64,000 nt of DNA, taken from the NCBI RefSeq assembly GCF_001976065.1, contig NZ_MNAH01000001.1:343899-407898 (forward strand), written 5' to 3'. Below, piece after piece: positions 38,689 through 49,988 of the stretch (positions within the stretch are counted from its first letter, which is position 1; every line of letters begins with the position of its first letter). The notes below the pieces were generated by a model. The model was not told the DNA's origin. It made no database searches and saw only the letters and a program-made list of their open reading frames with translations. Made by a program: the position numbers and the translations under genes. This DNA comes from Pseudomonas putida. Lineage in GTDB: Bacteria > Pseudomonadota > Gammaproteobacteria > Pseudomonadales > Pseudomonadaceae.

Positions 38689-39933
38689 CTATTGGATTGA
38701 TGCAATAGCCGGTACAGAACTGGTATGCCAGATCAATACCTGTGTCACCCGATTGTCCTCAGTCTCGAGAATTTCCAGGCGATAACGCCCGATTTTCAGG
38801 CAGACAGGGCAGTCCGGAATGGTTTCCAGTGCTTCGGTCACCAGGCCGTTGAGGGTTTTCGGGCCGTCGCTGGGCAAGTGCCAGCCGAGGCTCTTGTTCA
38901 GCTCGCGGATCGAGGCGGCGCCGTCGATCACCAGGCGTCCATCGGCCTGGGGATGGATATGCGGGTTGTCCAGGCTTTGCTGGCTTTCGAATTCGCCGAC
39001 GATTTCTTCGAGAATGTCTTCCAGGGTGACGATGCCCAGCACTTCGCCGTACTCGTCGACCACCATCCCCAGGCGCCGCTGCTGCTTGTGGAAGTTCAGC
39101 AGTTGCAGTTGCAGCGGGGTGCTTTCGGGGACGAAATAGGGTTCGCGACAGGCTGCCAGCAGCGCTTCCAGGGTCAGGCTGCCATCGGGGAGCAAATGGC
39201 CGATTTGCCGGGTGTTGAGTACTGCTTCGACCTGGTTGATGTCGCTGTGAAACACCGGCAGGCGCGTGCGCTGGTTGTGGCGCAGTTGCTCGATGATGTC
39301 TTCGATCGGGTCGTCGAGGTTGATCCCGTCAACCTCGCTGCGTGGCACCAGGATGTCATTGACCGTGATGTTGTCGAGCGCATGGATGCCCGGTAGCGGG
39401 TGCGGGCGGTTGACGGCCTGTTCGTGATGGTCGTGCCGCTCCGGTGCCAGGTCGTCTTCGCTCTGTTGCACGACGCTGGCTTTGCGGGCGAACGGGCGTA
39501 TCAGCAACTGGCTGATTGCATTGAGTAGCCACGCCGCTGGGTAGATAAGCTTCAGTGGCACGCGGAGCAGGTTGTTGCCCAAGGCCAGGATCGCGTCAGG
39601 ATGGCGGACGGCGAGGGCACGGGGCAGGTAGTCGGCGAGAACCAGCAGAAGGGCGCCCGCGCCGAGACAGGCCAGCCACGGGCCGTTTTCGGCCCAGGTG
39701 AAAATCGCCAGCAGGGTACAAATGACCAGTACCAGGGCGCGGCACAGGGTATTGCAAAAAATCAGGCTGACGAGGGGGAAACTCAACCGGGCCAGCGGCT
39801 TGTCGCTTGCACGCGAGGCTGTGCGCTGGGCCAGCAAATGCTGCTGCGCGGCTTCTATGGCAGTAAACAGGCCTGACCATAAAATCAGCAAGGCTACTAC
39901 TGCAAGCATCGGCCCTATGGGCAAGTCGTCCAT
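38689..39933 (-). CDS. CNNM/CorC-type membrane protein with CBS domains (YfjD-like)
   Basis: 414 residues: N-terminal DUF21/CNNM membrane domain (about 5-145, four helices, starting LAVVALLILWSGLFTAIEAAQ), two CBS domains (about 190-320: VNDILVPRSEVDGI, GMVVDEYGEVLGIVTLEDILEEIVGE) and a C-terminal CorC/HlyC domain (about 335-410). Family linked to Mg2+/Co2+ efflux. The neighbour ypjD and the divergent ffh are the E. coli order ffh/ypjD/yfjD. Confidence 0.93.
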   Translation of the reverse strand: MDDLPIGPMLAVVALLILWSGLFTAIEAAQQHLLAQRTASRASDKPLARLSFPLVSLIFCNTLCRALVLVICTLLAIFTWAENGPWLACLGAGALLLVLADYLPRALAVRHPDAILALGNNLLRVPLKLIYPAAWLLNAISQLLIRPFARKASVVQQSEDDLAPERHDHHEQAVNRPHPLPGIHALDNITVNDILVPRSEVDGINLDDPIEDIIEQLRHNQRTRLPVFHSDINQVEAVLNTRQIGHLLPDGSLTLEALLAACREPYFVPESTPLQLQLLNFHKQQRRLGMVVDEYGEVLGIVTLEDILEEIVGEFESQQSLDNPHIHPQADGRLVIDGAASIRELNKSLGWHLPSDGPKTLNGLVTEALETIPDCPVCLKIGRYRLEILETEDNRVTQVLIWHTSSVPAIASIQ

Positions 39934-39945
39934 TAATGCCGCCCG

Positions 39946-40758
39946 TCAGATGTGCAGGATGTATTCGCGAACCAGCTTGCTGCCGAAATACGCCAGCATC
40001 AGCAGGCAGAAGCCGGCCAGGGTCCAGCGGATGGCCTTGTGACCGCGCCAGCCAAGGCGGTTACGGCCCCAAAGCAGCACGCTGAAGACGATCCAGGCCA
40101 GGCAGGCCAGCAAGGTCTTGTGCACCAGGTGCTGGGCGAACAGGTTTTCGACAAACAGCCAGCCGGAGATCAGCGATAGCGACAACAGCGTCCAGCCGGC
40201 CCAGAGGAAGCCGAACAGCAGGCTTTCCATGGTTTGCAGCGGCGGGAAGTTCTTGATCAGCCCGGACGGGTGCTTGTGCTTGAGCTGGTGATCCTGAAGC
40301 AACAGCAGCAGCGACTGGAACACGGCAATGGTGAACATGCCGTAGGAGAGGATCGACAACAGGATGTGGGCAAGAATGCCGGGTTCTTCGTCGATGATCT
40401 GCACGGTGCCCGCGGGAGCAAACTGCGCCAGCAGCACGGTCAATGCGCCCAGGGGGAACAGCAGGACCAGCAGGTTCTCCACCGGTATTCGTGAGCAGGC
40501 CAGCAGGGTCAAGGCGATGACTGCAGCGGCAATCAGGCTGGCGGCACTGAAAAAGTCCAGGCCCAGGCCAATCGGGGTCAGCAGGTGGGTCACCAGGCTG
40601 GCGCTGTGGGCCAGCACCGCAAGCACGCCGAGCGTAACCAGCAGGCGCTTGTTGGCCTTGGCGCCGGTGGCCAGGCGAGTGCCTTGATAGATAGTCGCAG
40701 CGGCATACAAGCAGGCGGCGGCGAGGGTGGTAAGCAAACTGGGTGACAAGGGGAGCAT
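39946..40758 (-). CDS. ypjD: CcsA-like inner-membrane protein YpjD
   Basis: 270 residues from the ATG at 40758 (RBS AGGACTT). Eight hydrophobic helices. It belongs to the CcsA/ResC-type cytochrome c assembly family (His-containing, short of the full heme-handling WWD signature). The frame is open further upstream to 40917, but that part lacks hydrophobic character and overlaps the ffh promoter. It ends 13 bases before the CNNM gene. Role in YpjD proteins is not well established. Confidence 0.88.
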   Translation of the reverse strand: MLPLSPSLLTTLAAACLYAAATIYQGTRLATGAKANKRLLVTLGVLAVLAHSASLVTHLLTPIGLGLDFFSAASLIAAAVIALTLLACSRIPVENLLVLLFPLGALTVLLAQFAPAGTVQIIDEEPGILAHILLSILSYGMFTIAVFQSLLLLLQDHQLKHKHPSGLIKNFPPLQTMESLLFGFLWAGWTLLSLSLISGWLFVENLFAQHLVHKTLLACLAWIVFSVLLWGRNRLGWRGHKAIRWTLAGFCLLMLAYFGSKLVREYILHI

Positions 40759-40850
40759 AAGTCCTGTTAGGCAAGCCCGAAAGGCGCTGAGTTTGGCATA
40801 GAACCCACGCGACACGAAAGTGCGAGGTGTCCGCCAGACGCAGTCTTCGC

Positions 40851-40856
40851 TATAAT
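40851..40856 (+). promoter_or_regulatory. Candidate -10 box of ffh (TATAAT)
   Basis: Exact TATAAT, 98 bases upstream of the ffh ATG, in the gap between the divergent ypjD and ffh. No good -35 at 16-18 bases was seen. Confidence 0.5.
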
Positions 40857-40953
40857 CCGCGACCTGCCCACGCCGCAGGCTCGCCGAGCACACGTTTAGT
40901 CCGGTCTGGGCCGCCATTATCCCGGTCTACACAGGGCCTGAAAGGATCGCGCA

Positions 40954-42330
<1,377 letters not shown>

Positions 42331-42479
42331 AGAATTCGCGCTGGAGCTTGCTCTGGCGCAGCCCACAGGGAAGTGGGATTCACAGCAAACCCGCACTTGG
42401 CGGGAGCTGACCGGCCGTTATCAACGACGGCTCTATAGCAAATCTGGATGGCGTCCGATAGGCCGCCGGAAAAAGTCAT

Positions 42480-42507
42480 TTGCAAAAGTCCGGATATTCC
42501 TTAGAAT
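42480..42507 (+). promoter_or_regulatory. Candidate rpsP operon promoter
   Basis: -35 TTGCAA (42480-42485), 16-base spacer, -10 TAGAAT (42502-42507). Start near 42514, giving a leader of about 65 bases before rpsP. Confidence 0.55.
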
Positions 42508-42579
42508 ATGCGGCCTTTCGGGCACCTATGCCCGCTGTGCCTTTAGATTTGCAGCACCGACTACAGGAACGATGTTCAC

Positions 42580-42831
42580 ATGCTAACAATCCGTCTTGCC
42601 CTTGGCGGCTCCAAAAAGCGCCCGTTTTACCACTTGACCGTAACCGACAGCCGCAACCCGCGCGACGGTTCGCACAAGGAACAGGTTGGTTTCTTCAACC
42701 CTGTTGCTCGTGGTCAAGAAGTTCGTCTGTCCGTGAACCAAGAGCGCGTAGCCTACTGGCTGAGCGTTGGTGCACAACCTTCTGAGCGCGTTGCTCAGTT
42801 GTTGAAGGAATCTGCTAAGGCTGCGGCCTGA
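42580..42831 (+). CDS. rpsP: 30S ribosomal protein S16
   Basis: 83 residues; starts [21 protein letters not shown], the canonical S16 N-terminus, with [18 protein letters not shown] following. First gene of rpsP-rimM-trmD-rplS. Confidence 0.98.
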   Translation: MLTIRLALGGSKKRPFYHLTVTDSRNPRDGSHKEQVGFFNPVARGQEVRLSVNQERVAYWLSVGAQPSERVAQLLKESAKAAA

Positions 42832-42836
42832 GCAAT

Positions 42837-43373
42837 ATGAACGCGACGCCAGCTGTTGCTGATGATTTGATCGTTATCGGCAAGATTTACTCGGTTCACG
42901 GCGTTCGCGGCGAAGTGAAGGTGTACTCCTTTACTGATCCGATTAAGAACCTGCTGGAATACAAAACCTGGACGCTCAAGCGTGACGGCAATGTAAAGCA
43001 GGTAGAGCTGGTCAGCGGACGCGGGAACGACAAGTTCCTGGTCGCAAAGCTCAAGGGTCTCGATGATCGTGAAGAAGCTCGTCTTCTGGCCGGTTATGAG
43101 ATCTGCGTGCCACGCAACCTGTTCCCTGAACTGACCGACGGCGAGTACTACTGGTACCAGCTGGAAGGTCTCAAGGTCATCGACACCCTCGGGCAATTGT
43201 TCGGGAAGATCGATCACCTGCTGGAGACCGGCTCGAATGATGTAATGGTGGTCAAGCCTTGCGCTGGCAGCCTGGATGATCGCGAACGCCTGTTGCCCTA
43301 TACCGAGCAATGCGTGTTGGCCGTCGACCTGGTCGCAGGCGAGATGAAGGTGGATTGGGATGCGGACTTCTAA
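42837..43373 (+). CDS. rimM: Ribosome maturation factor RimM
   Basis: 178 residues. N-terminal RimM domain ([20 protein letters not shown]) and C-terminal PRC-barrel ([20 protein letters not shown]) needed for 16S processing and S19 binding. Starts 5 bases after rpsP. trmD begins 2 bases after its stop. Confidence 0.97.
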   Translation: MNATPAVADDLIVIGKIYSVHGVRGEVKVYSFTDPIKNLLEYKTWTLKRDGNVKQVELVSGRGNDKFLVAKLKGLDDREEARLLAGYEICVPRNLFPELTDGEYYWYQLEGLKVIDTLGQLFGKIDHLLETGSNDVMVVKPCAGSLDDRERLLPYTEQCVLAVDLVAGEMKVDWDADF

Positions 43374-43375
43374 GC

Positions 43376-44128
43376 GTGGCTAATTTGCGCGTAGAAGTGA
43401 TCAGTTTGTTTCCCGAGATGTTCTCCGCCATCAGCGAGTACGGCATCACCAGTCGGGCGGTGAAACAGGGGCTGTTGCAGCTCACCTGTTGGAATCCGCG
43501 AGACTACACGACGGATCGACATCACACTGTGGATGATCGCCCTTTTGGCGGTGGTCCGGGCATGGTGATGAAGATCAAGCCCCTGGAAGATGCTCTGGTT
43601 CAGGCCAAGGCAGTCGCCGGGGAGGGCGCGAAGGTGATTTACCTGTCCCCCCAAGGCCGTCAACTGACTCAGTCGGCGGTACGCGAGTTGGCGAATCTGG
43701 ATGCATTGATCCTGATTGCCGGCCGCTATGAAGGCATTGACGAGCGTTTTATTGATGCTCATGTCGATGAAGAGTGGTCGATTGGCGACTATGTACTGTC
43801 TGGCGGCGAGCTGCCGGCGATGGTCCTGATCGATGCGGTTACACGACTGCTGCCTGGAGCTTTAGGGCATGCGGACTCCGCCGAGGAAGATTCCTTTACG
43901 GATGGTTTGCTGGATTGCCCGCACTACACCCGACCGGAGGTGTATGCGGATCAGCGTGTTCCCGACGTATTGCTAAGTGGCAATCACGCGCACATCCGGC
44001 GTTGGCGTTTACAGCAGTCCCTTGGTCGGACCTATGAACGACGCGCCGATCTTCTGGAAAGCCGCTCGCTTTCTGGAGAAGAGAAGAAGCTGCTCGAGGA
44101 ATACATCCGCGAGCGGGACGATAGTTAA
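43376..44128 (+). CDS. trmD: tRNA (guanine-N1)-methyltransferase
   Basis: Makes m1G37 in tRNA. 250 residues from a GTG start at 43376 right after rimM; starting there gives [16 protein letters not shown], the TrmD N-terminus, while the upstream part of the frame overlaps rimM. SPOUT knot motifs: [21 protein letters not shown] and [17 protein letters not shown] 45-base gap to rplS. Confidence 0.97.
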   Translation: MANLRVEVISLFPEMFSAISEYGITSRAVKQGLLQLTCWNPRDYTTDRHHTVDDRPFGGGPGMVMKIKPLEDALVQAKAVAGEGAKVIYLSPQGRQLTQSAVRELANLDALILIAGRYEGIDERFIDAHVDEEWSIGDYVLSGGELPAMVLIDAVTRLLPGALGHADSAEEDSFTDGLLDCPHYTRPEVYADQRVPDVLLSGNHAHIRRWRLQQSLGRTYERRADLLESRSLSGEEKKLLEEYIRERDDS

Positions 44129-44173
44129 CAACGTATCGATGGTAGATCCGACGATTTACCTTAGGAGCACAGC

Positions 44174-44524
44174 ATGACTAACAAAATCATCCTTGCACTC
44201 GAAGCAGAGCAGATGACCAAAGAGATCCCTACCTTTGCCCCGGGCGACACCATTGTCGTTCAGGTGAAAGTGAAGGAAGGCGACCGTTCGCGTCTGCAAG
44301 CGTTCGAAGGCGTTGTAATCGCCAAGCGTAACCGCGGCGTAAACAGTGCATTCACCGTGCGTAAGATCTCCAACGGTGTTGGCGTAGAGCGTACTTTCCA
44401 GACCTACTCCCCGCAAATCGACAGCATGGCTGTCAAGCGTCGCGGTGACGTACGTAAAGCCAAGCTGTACTACCTGCGTGACCTGTCGGGTAAAGCAGCT
44501 CGCATCAAGGAAAAACTGGCTTAA
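44174..44524 (+). CDS. rplS: 50S ribosomal protein L19
   Basis: 116 residues. Conserved elements [34 protein letters not shown] and RTFQTYSP are present. RBS TTAGGAGCACAGC. Last gene of the rpsP operon, followed by a strong terminator. Confidence 0.98.
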
Positions 44525-44542
44525 GTCCAGCTTCCGATGCAG

Positions 44543-44570
44543 AAAAAAGCAGCCTACGGGCTGCTTTTTT
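44543..44570. terminator. Terminator after rplS
   Basis: AAAAAAGCAGCC (44543-44554), loop TACG, GGCTGCTTTTTT (44559-44570): a perfect 12-bp stem with a UACG-type tetraloop, symmetrical on both strands. Confidence 0.95.
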
Positions 44571-44621
44571 GTTGCCTGCGATTTCTCCGGTTCGCGGCCT
44601 GACCTGCAACCGAGTCACGGC

Positions 44622-44698
44622 CATCGCGAGCAGGCTCGCTCCCACAGTGGATCTGTGAGTGCGATTGGATCCCCTGTGGGGGCGAGCCTGCTCGCGAT
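44622..44698. repeat. REP inverted pair (type A)
   Basis: Arms CATCGCGAGCAGGCTCGCTC (from 44622) and GGGGGCGAGCCTGCTCGCGA (ending about 44697). It lies between the rplS terminator and the end of the antiporter gene. Confidence 0.85.
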
Positions 44699-44703
44699 TC
44701 GAT

Positions 44704-46515
44704 TTACGCAGCGGCGCTGACCTCAGGCTGAATCAACGCCAACAACGTCCACCCCGCCGCAGGCTTGAGCGCACTGTCCGGTGTCACCACATGCACCCAG
44801 CCACTGTCATCCCGCGCAAACAGCAGCGTCGCCCGCTCGCCATGCAATGCCTGATAATCCTCCCAGCCAAATCCATCGGTCAGGTGCGTGCTGTACAGCT
44901 CTGCCCCCTGATGCAGCTGATTGGCCAGCTTGACGTAGGTCAGTTCCTCATCGCCCAGTAAACGCCCGCGATGCTCATGGCTGGCGCGATGCTTGTCGGT
45001 GCGGCGGCTCTCCTGGCCGCTGGCGAGCCCGAACAGGCGTTGATGACCAAAGTCATGACGAAAGCGCATCGACGCCAGCGTGTTCAGTTCGCCGGACGGC
45101 GACAGCGTCAGCAAATGCCCCAGCCCGACCAGGTCCAGGTGCGCGTCGGCATGCTGCGATGCCGGATTGCCGAAGTACGTCGGCAAGCCCTCCATGCGCG
45201 CCGCGCGGATGTTTTCCCAGCTCGAGTCTGTCAGCAGCACGCGACTGCCCAGTTGCTGCAAGGCCTTGCCCAGGGTTCGCGCCGGAGCGTTGGCACCGAC
45301 GATGAGGAAGCCGCTGGGCGCCGGTTCGGCGACTTTCAGCAAGCGCGCCAATGGCCGTGCCGTGGCGCTTTGCAGCACCACGGTGCCAATGATCACAGCG
45401 AAAGTCAGGGGCACAAGCAGCAAGGCACCCTGATGGCCGGCCTCATCCAGGCGAATCGCGAATATCGCCGAGACGGCCGCTGCGACGATCCCGCGAGGGG
45501 CTATCCACGATAGCAGCGCCCGTTCGCGCCAGCTCAAAGTCGAGCCGAAGGTGGAGAGCATCACGTTCAGGGGGCGGGCAATGAGCTGGATGATCAGCAA
45601 CAGGATCAACACCAGCGGCCCGAGTCCGATCATGGCGTTCAGGTCGAGGCGCGCCGCCAGCAAGATGAACAGCCCGGAAATGAGCAGCACGCTGAGGTTT
45701 TCCTTGAAGTGCAGGATGTGCCGGACGTCCACGCCCTTCATGTTGGCCAGCCACATGCCCATCAAGGTCACGGCCAACAGCCCGGATTCGTGCATCACTG
45801 CGTTGGCGGCAATGAAAATCCCCAGCACCGAGGCCAGTGCGGCCAGGTTGTGCAGGTACTCCGGCAGCCACTGACGCCGGATAATCATGCCGAGCACCCA
45901 GCCACCGGCTATCCCGAACACGCTGCCACACAGAATCACGCCTCCGAAAGTCAGCAGGCTATGGCTCAGGCCTTCACCCGCCGCGCTGGCGATGATGAAG
46001 CTGTACACCACCACGGCGAGCAGGGCGCCAATCGGGTCGATGACAATGCCTTCCCAGCGCAGGATGTTGGCAATCGAGGCTTTTGGTCGCACCACGCGCA
46101 ACATCGGCACGATCACCGTAGGGCCGGTGACCAGCGTCAGGCTGCCGAAGAGAATGGCGAGCAGCCAGTCAAAATCCAGCAGGTAATGGGTCGCGACCGC
46201 AATCACCACCCAGGTCGAGAGCGCGCCGAGGGTGACCAGTCGATGCACGACGCTGCCGATCTCGCGCCATTCCGACAGGTGCAGGGTCAGGCTGCCTTCA
46301 AACAGGATCAGCGCCACTGCCAGCGAAACCAGCGGCATCAGCAGCGGTCCGAACATCACTTGCGGGTCGAGCCATCCCAGGATCGGCCCGACCAGAATCC
46401 CGGTCAGCAACAGAAAGAGGATCGCCGGCAATTTCAGGCGCCACGCCAACCACTGACAACCCAGCGCCGCAGCTCCGATACCGCCAATCGCCAACAGAAT
46501 CTGCTGTTCGTTCAT
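44704..46515 (-). CDS. Cation:proton antiporter (CPA1/NhaP-like, with TrkA-N domain)
   Basis: 603 residues from the ATG at 46515 (RBS AGGAG). About 12 TM helices in the first 400 residues (LAIGGIGAAALGCQWLAW, LPAILFLLLTGILVGPILG), a motif near HYLLDFDWLLAILFGSLTLVTGPT, then a cytosolic TrkA-N-like nucleotide-binding domain (GFLIVGANAPARTLGKALQQLG). Probably Na+/H+ or K+/H+ exchange. Divergent from xerD, as with the antiporter (PA3739) beside xerD in P. aeruginosa. Confidence 0.9.
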   Translation of the reverse strand: MNEQQILLAIGGIGAAALGCQWLAWRLKLPAILFLLLTGILVGPILGWLDPQVMFGPLLMPLVSLAVALILFEGSLTLHLSEWREIGSVVHRLVTLGALSTWVVIAVATHYLLDFDWLLAILFGSLTLVTGPTVIVPMLRVVRPKASIANILRWEGIVIDPIGALLAVVVYSFIIASAAGEGLSHSLLTFGGVILCGSVFGIAGGWVLGMIIRRQWLPEYLHNLAALASVLGIFIAANAVMHESGLLAVTLMGMWLANMKGVDVRHILHFKENLSVLLISGLFILLAARLDLNAMIGLGPLVLILLLIIQLIARPLNVMLSTFGSTLSWRERALLSWIAPRGIVAAAVSAIFAIRLDEAGHQGALLLVPLTFAVIIGTVVLQSATARPLARLLKVAEPAPSGFLIVGANAPARTLGKALQQLGSRVLLTDSSWENIRAARMEGLPTYFGNPASQHADAHLDLVGLGHLLTLSPSGELNTLASMRFRHDFGHQRLFGLASGQESRRTDKHRASHEHRGRLLGDEELTYVKLANQLHQGAELYSTHLTDGFGWEDYQALHGERATLLFARDDSGWVHVVTPDSALKPAAGWTLLALIQPEVSAAA

Positions 46516-46621
46516 TGAAGCTCCTGTTCCTTGAAGTAGCCGGCTATGAAAGACTAGCGGCCGTTTATTCCGTTCACCCTTTTTTCGCACGCCGTCTCTA
46601 GACGGCGTGTCCAGAGCGATC

Positions 46622-47518
46622 ATGCCTGCTATCGATCATCCCCTGATAGACCAATTCCTCGACGCGCTGTGGCTGGAGAAAGGTCTTTCCGACAACACCC
46701 GCGATGCTTATCGCAGCGACCTGGCCCTGTTCAACGGCTGGCTGCAGGAGAAAGGCCTGGAATTGATCAATGCCGGACGCGAGTTGATCCTCGATCACCT
46801 GGCCTGGCGTCTGGAGCAAAACTACAAACCCCGCTCCACGGCGCGATTTCTCTCGGGTGTGCGTGGCTTTTATCGCTATCTGCTGCGGGAAAAGCTGATC
46901 GCCGTCGATCCGACCTTGCGCGTGGACATGCCGCAGTTGGGTAGGCCTTTGCCCAAATCCCTGTCGGAAGCTGACGTCGAAGCCTTGCTCAAGGCGCCGG
47001 ATCTAAGCGAGGCCATCGGCCAGCGCGACCGCGCCATGCTCGAAGTGCTTTATGCCTGTGGCCTGCGGGTGACGGAGCTGATCAGCCTGACGCTGGAGCA
47101 GGTCAACCTGCGCCAGGGCGTGCTGCGGGTGATGGGCAAGGGCAGCAAGGAGCGGCTGGTGCCGATGGGCGAGGAGGCGATCGTCTGGGTCGAACGCTAT
47201 CTGCGCGATGGTCGCGGCGAGTTGCTGGGCGGACGGCCCAGCGATGTGTTGTTCCCCAGCCAGCGCGGCGAGCAGATGACCCGCCAGACGTTCTGGCACC
47301 GGATCAAGCACCAGGCCAAGGTCGCCGGGATCGGCAAGTCGCTGTCGCCGCACACCTTGCGCCACGCGTTCGCCACGCACCTGCTCAACCACGGCGCGGA
47401 TTTGCGGGTGGTGCAGATGTTGCTGGGGCACAGTGACCTTTCCACCACCCAGATCTACACCCATGTCGCCCGGGCTCGATTGCAGGATCTGCACGCCAAA
47501 CACCACCCGCGCGGCTAA
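46622..47518 (+). CDS. xerD: Site-specific tyrosine recombinase XerD
   Basis: Resolves chromosome dimers at dif with XerC. 298 residues from the ATG at 46622 (MPAIDHPLIDQFLDALWLEK); a GTG at 46607 would add five. Catalytic residues: Arg in YACGLRVTEL (near 148), Lys in GKGSKERLVP, His-x-x-Arg in HTLRHAFATHLL (near 244), His in LLGHSDLSTTQIYTHV (near 270) and the nucleophile Tyr in it. Confidence 0.97.
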   Translation: MPAIDHPLIDQFLDALWLEKGLSDNTRDAYRSDLALFNGWLQEKGLELINAGRELILDHLAWRLEQNYKPRSTARFLSGVRGFYRYLLREKLIAVDPTLRVDMPQLGRPLPKSLSEADVEALLKAPDLSEAIGQRDRAMLEVLYACGLRVTELISLTLEQVNLRQGVLRVMGKGSKERLVPMGEEAIVWVERYLRDGRGELLGGRPSDVLFPSQRGEQMTRQTFWHRIKHQAKVAGIGKSLSPHTLRHAFATHLLNHGADLRVVQMLLGHSDLSTTQIYTHVARARLQDLHAKHHPRG

Positions 47519-47539
47519 CGATGTCTGCGATCTGCTTTA

Positions 47540-47629
47540 TGTGGGAGCGGGCTTGCTCGCGAAGGCGGTGTATCAGCCGCCATCCATGTTGAATGACACA
47601 CCGCTTTCGCGAGCAAGCCCGCTCCCACA
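47540..47629. repeat. REP inverted pair (type A)
   Basis: Arms GTGGGAGCGGGCTTGCTCGC (from 47541) and CTTTCGCGAGCAAGCCCGCT (from 47604), separated by about 40 bases, between xerD and dsbC. The remaining bases up to dsbC hold nothing else I can support. Confidence 0.85.
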
Positions 47630-47781
47630 CGGATTTGGCAGGTGCAATCTCTTGCGACAGGCGCATTCGGCCACACGGACCTTATGTGGTAGGCTTTCTC
47701 GGTTTGCACGATGGGCGTTTATGACCCGGTGTTTCGGCCCGGCATTCCGAGCGTCCCATTTGTCCGCCTTCAGGAGTTCTC

Positions 47782-48513
47782 ATGCGTCTGATCCAGATTT
47801 TCGCCGCCGCCGCCATTGCGTTGGTCAGCACCTTTGCCGTCGCCGATGACGCGGCCGATAAAGCGATTCGTAAAAGCCTGGAAAACCTCCAGCTGGAAGT
47901 ACCGGTAGAAAGCATCTCCGCCAGTCCCCTGCCTGGTCTGTATGAAGTCAAGTTGCAAGGCAGCCGCGTGCTCTACGCCAGCGCCGACGGCCAGTACGTG
48001 GTCCAGGGCTACATGTTCCAGCTCAAGGACGGCAAACCGGTCAACCTGACCGAGAAGACCGAGCGCCTGGGCGTTTCCAAACTGGTCAACGCCATTCCTG
48101 TCGCGGAAACCGTGGTGTATCCGGCCATCGGCGAAACCAAGTCGCACATCACCGTGTTCACCGACACCACCTGCCCGTACTGCCATAAACTGCACGCCGA
48201 AGTGCCTGAGCTGAACAAGCGCGGCATCGAAGTGCGTTACGTAGCGTTCCCGCGCCAGGGCCTGGGTTCGCCAGGTGACGAGCAATTGCAGGCGGTCTGG
48301 TGCTCGAAAGACAAGAACGCGGCCATGGACAAGATGGTCGACGGCAAGGAAATCAAGGCCGCCAAGTGCGATAACCCGGTGTCCAAGCAGTTTGCCCTCG
48401 GCCAGTCGATTGGCGTGAACGGCACGCCGGCCATCGTATTGGCCGACGGTCAGGTCATTCCGGGCTACCAGCCGGCGCCACAAGTCGCCAAACTGGCGCT
48501 CAGTGCCAAGTAA
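47782..48513 (+). CDS. dsbC: Thiol:disulfide interchange protein DsbC
   Basis: Periplasmic disulfide isomerase. 243 residues with signal peptide (MRLIQIFAAAAIALVSTFA). N-terminal dimerisation domain (about 22-80), then a thioredoxin fold with active site CPYC (131-134) in FTDTTCPYCHKLHAE and the cis-Pro loop GVNGTPAIVLADG. A second disulfide is likely between Cys in VWCSK and KCDN. Follows xerD as in P. aeruginosa. Confidence 0.96.
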   Translation: MRLIQIFAAAAIALVSTFAVADDAADKAIRKSLENLQLEVPVESISASPLPGLYEVKLQGSRVLYASADGQYVVQGYMFQLKDGKPVNLTEKTERLGVSKLVNAIPVAETVVYPAIGETKSHITVFTDTTCPYCHKLHAEVPELNKRGIEVRYVAFPRQGLGSPGDEQLQAVWCSKDKNAAMDKMVDGKEIKAAKCDNPVSKQFALGQSIGVNGTPAIVLADGQVIPGYQPAPQVAKLALSAK

Positions 48514-48545
48514 TTCGTATCGTCACGGTCAGCCGTTGACGAGCG

Positions 48546-48573
48546 TGGCCCGGCGGCAGTTCCAGCCGGGCCA
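48546..48573 (+). terminator. Hairpin after dsbC
   Basis: Stem TGGCCCGGC (48546-48554) / GCCGGGCCA (48565-48573) with a 10-base loop, 33 bases after the dsbC stop, but no T tract follows. A second GC hairpin, ACGGCC/GGCCGT at about 48607-48629, is followed by TTTTAT and may be the real terminator before hom. Confidence 0.45.
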
Positions 48574-48646
48574 TCAATAGAGAGCCGCGAACTTGCGGTT
48601 GTTTTCACGGCCGGCCTCGAGTCGGCCGTTTTATGGGGAGTTCACA

Positions 48647-49951
48647 GTGAAACCGGTCAAAGTAGGCATCTGTGGGTTAGGGACCGTCGGTGGCGGTACC
48701 TTCAACGTACTTCAGCGCAACGCCGAGGAAATTGCTCGTCGTGCCGGGCGTGGAATCGAAGTGGCACAAATTGCCATGCGCACGCCAAAGCCTCAGTTCC
48801 AAACGACCGGTATTGCGATTACCACCGATGTCTTCGAAGTGGCCACGAACCCTGAGATCGACATCGTCATAGAGCTGATGGGCGGCTACACCGTCGCCCG
48901 CGAGCTGGTACTCAAGGCCATCGAGAATGGCAAGCATGTGGTCACCGCGAACAAGGCGCTTATCGCCGTTCACGGTAATGAAATTTTCGCCAAGGCGCGC
49001 GAGAAGGGCGTGATCGTTGCGTTCGAAGCGGCCGTGGCCGGTGGCATTCCGGTGATCAAGGCGATCCGTGAAGGCCTGTCCGCCAACCGCATCAACTGGG
49101 TGGCTGGCATCATCAACGGCACCGGCAACTTCATTCTCACCGAGATGCGCGAGAAAGGCCGGACCTTCGAAGACGTGTTGGCCGAAGCGCAAGCCCTGGG
49201 CTACGCCGAAGCCGACCCGACCTTCGACGTCGAAGGCATCGATGCGGCGCACAAGCTGACGATCCTGGCGTCCATTGCATTCGGTATCCCGCTGCAATTC
49301 GACAAGGCCTACACCGAAGGCATCACCAAGCTGACCACCGCTGACGTGAACTACGCCGAAGCGCTGGGCTACCGCATCAAGCACCTGGGCGTGGCGCGCA
49401 GCACCGCGGCGGGTATCGAACTGCGCGTGCACCCGACGCTGATCCCGGCCGATCGCCTGATCGCCAACGTCAACGGCGTGATGAACGCGGTGATGGTCAA
49501 CGGCGACGCCGCCGGTTCGACCTTGTTCTACGGTGCCGGTGCCGGCATGGAGCCGACCGCTTCATCGGTGATCGCCGACCTTGTGGACGTGGTTCGCGCC
49601 ATGACCTCGGATCCGGAAAACCGCGTGCCGCACCTGGCCTTCCAGCCGGATTCGCTGTCGGCGCACCCGATCCTGCCGATCGATGCCTGCGAAAGCGCGT
49701 ACTACCTGCGGATCCAGGCCAAGGACCATCCGGGCGTACTGGCCCAGGTGGCCAGCATCCTGTCCGAGCGTGGCATCAACATCGAATCGATCATGCAGAA
49801 GGAAGCCGAGGAGCACGATGGCCTGGTACCGATGATCCTGCTGACCCACCGTGTGGTGGAGCAGCGCATCAACGATGCCATCGCGGCCCTGGAAGCCCTG
49901 GCGGGCGTGGTCGGTCCGGTTGTACGGATCCGTGTCGAGCACCTGAACTAA
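48647..49951 (+). CDS. hom: Homoserine dehydrogenase
   Basis: NAD(P)H-dependent reduction of aspartate semialdehyde to homoserine. 434 residues from a GTG at 48647 (RBS GGGGAG). Rossmann motif GICGLGTVGGGTFNVL, catalytic stretch YAEADPTFDVEGIDAAHKL, and a C-terminal ACT domain (YYLRIQAKDHPGVLAQVASI, about 350-430) for threonine feedback. The frame continues upstream to 48593 but over a hairpin. thrC follows. Confidence 0.96.
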   Translation: MKPVKVGICGLGTVGGGTFNVLQRNAEEIARRAGRGIEVAQIAMRTPKPQFQTTGIAITTDVFEVATNPEIDIVIELMGGYTVARELVLKAIENGKHVVTANKALIAVHGNEIFAKAREKGVIVAFEAAVAGGIPVIKAIREGLSANRINWVAGIINGTGNFILTEMREKGRTFEDVLAEAQALGYAEADPTFDVEGIDAAHKLTILASIAFGIPLQFDKAYTEGITKLTTADVNYAEALGYRIKHLGVARSTAAGIELRVHPTLIPADRLIANVNGVMNAVMVNGDAAGSTLFYGAGAGMEPTASSVIADLVDVVRAMTSDPENRVPHLAFQPDSLSAHPILPIDACESAYYLRIQAKDHPGVLAQVASILSERGINIESIMQKEAEEHDGLVPMILLTHRVVEQRINDAIAALEALAGVVGPVVRIRVEHLN

Positions 49952-49964
49952 GCCGTTATCGTTC

Positions 49965-49988
49965 ACCGGGCCAGCGTGCTGGCCCGGT
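49965..49988 (+). other. Perfect 11-bp hairpin between hom and thrC
   Basis: ACCGGGCCAGC (49965-49975) / GCTGGCCCGGT (49978-49988) separated by 2 bases. No T run follows, so it may slow or stabilise transcript ends rather than terminate. It lies 13 bases after the hom stop and 30 before thrC. Confidence 0.5.
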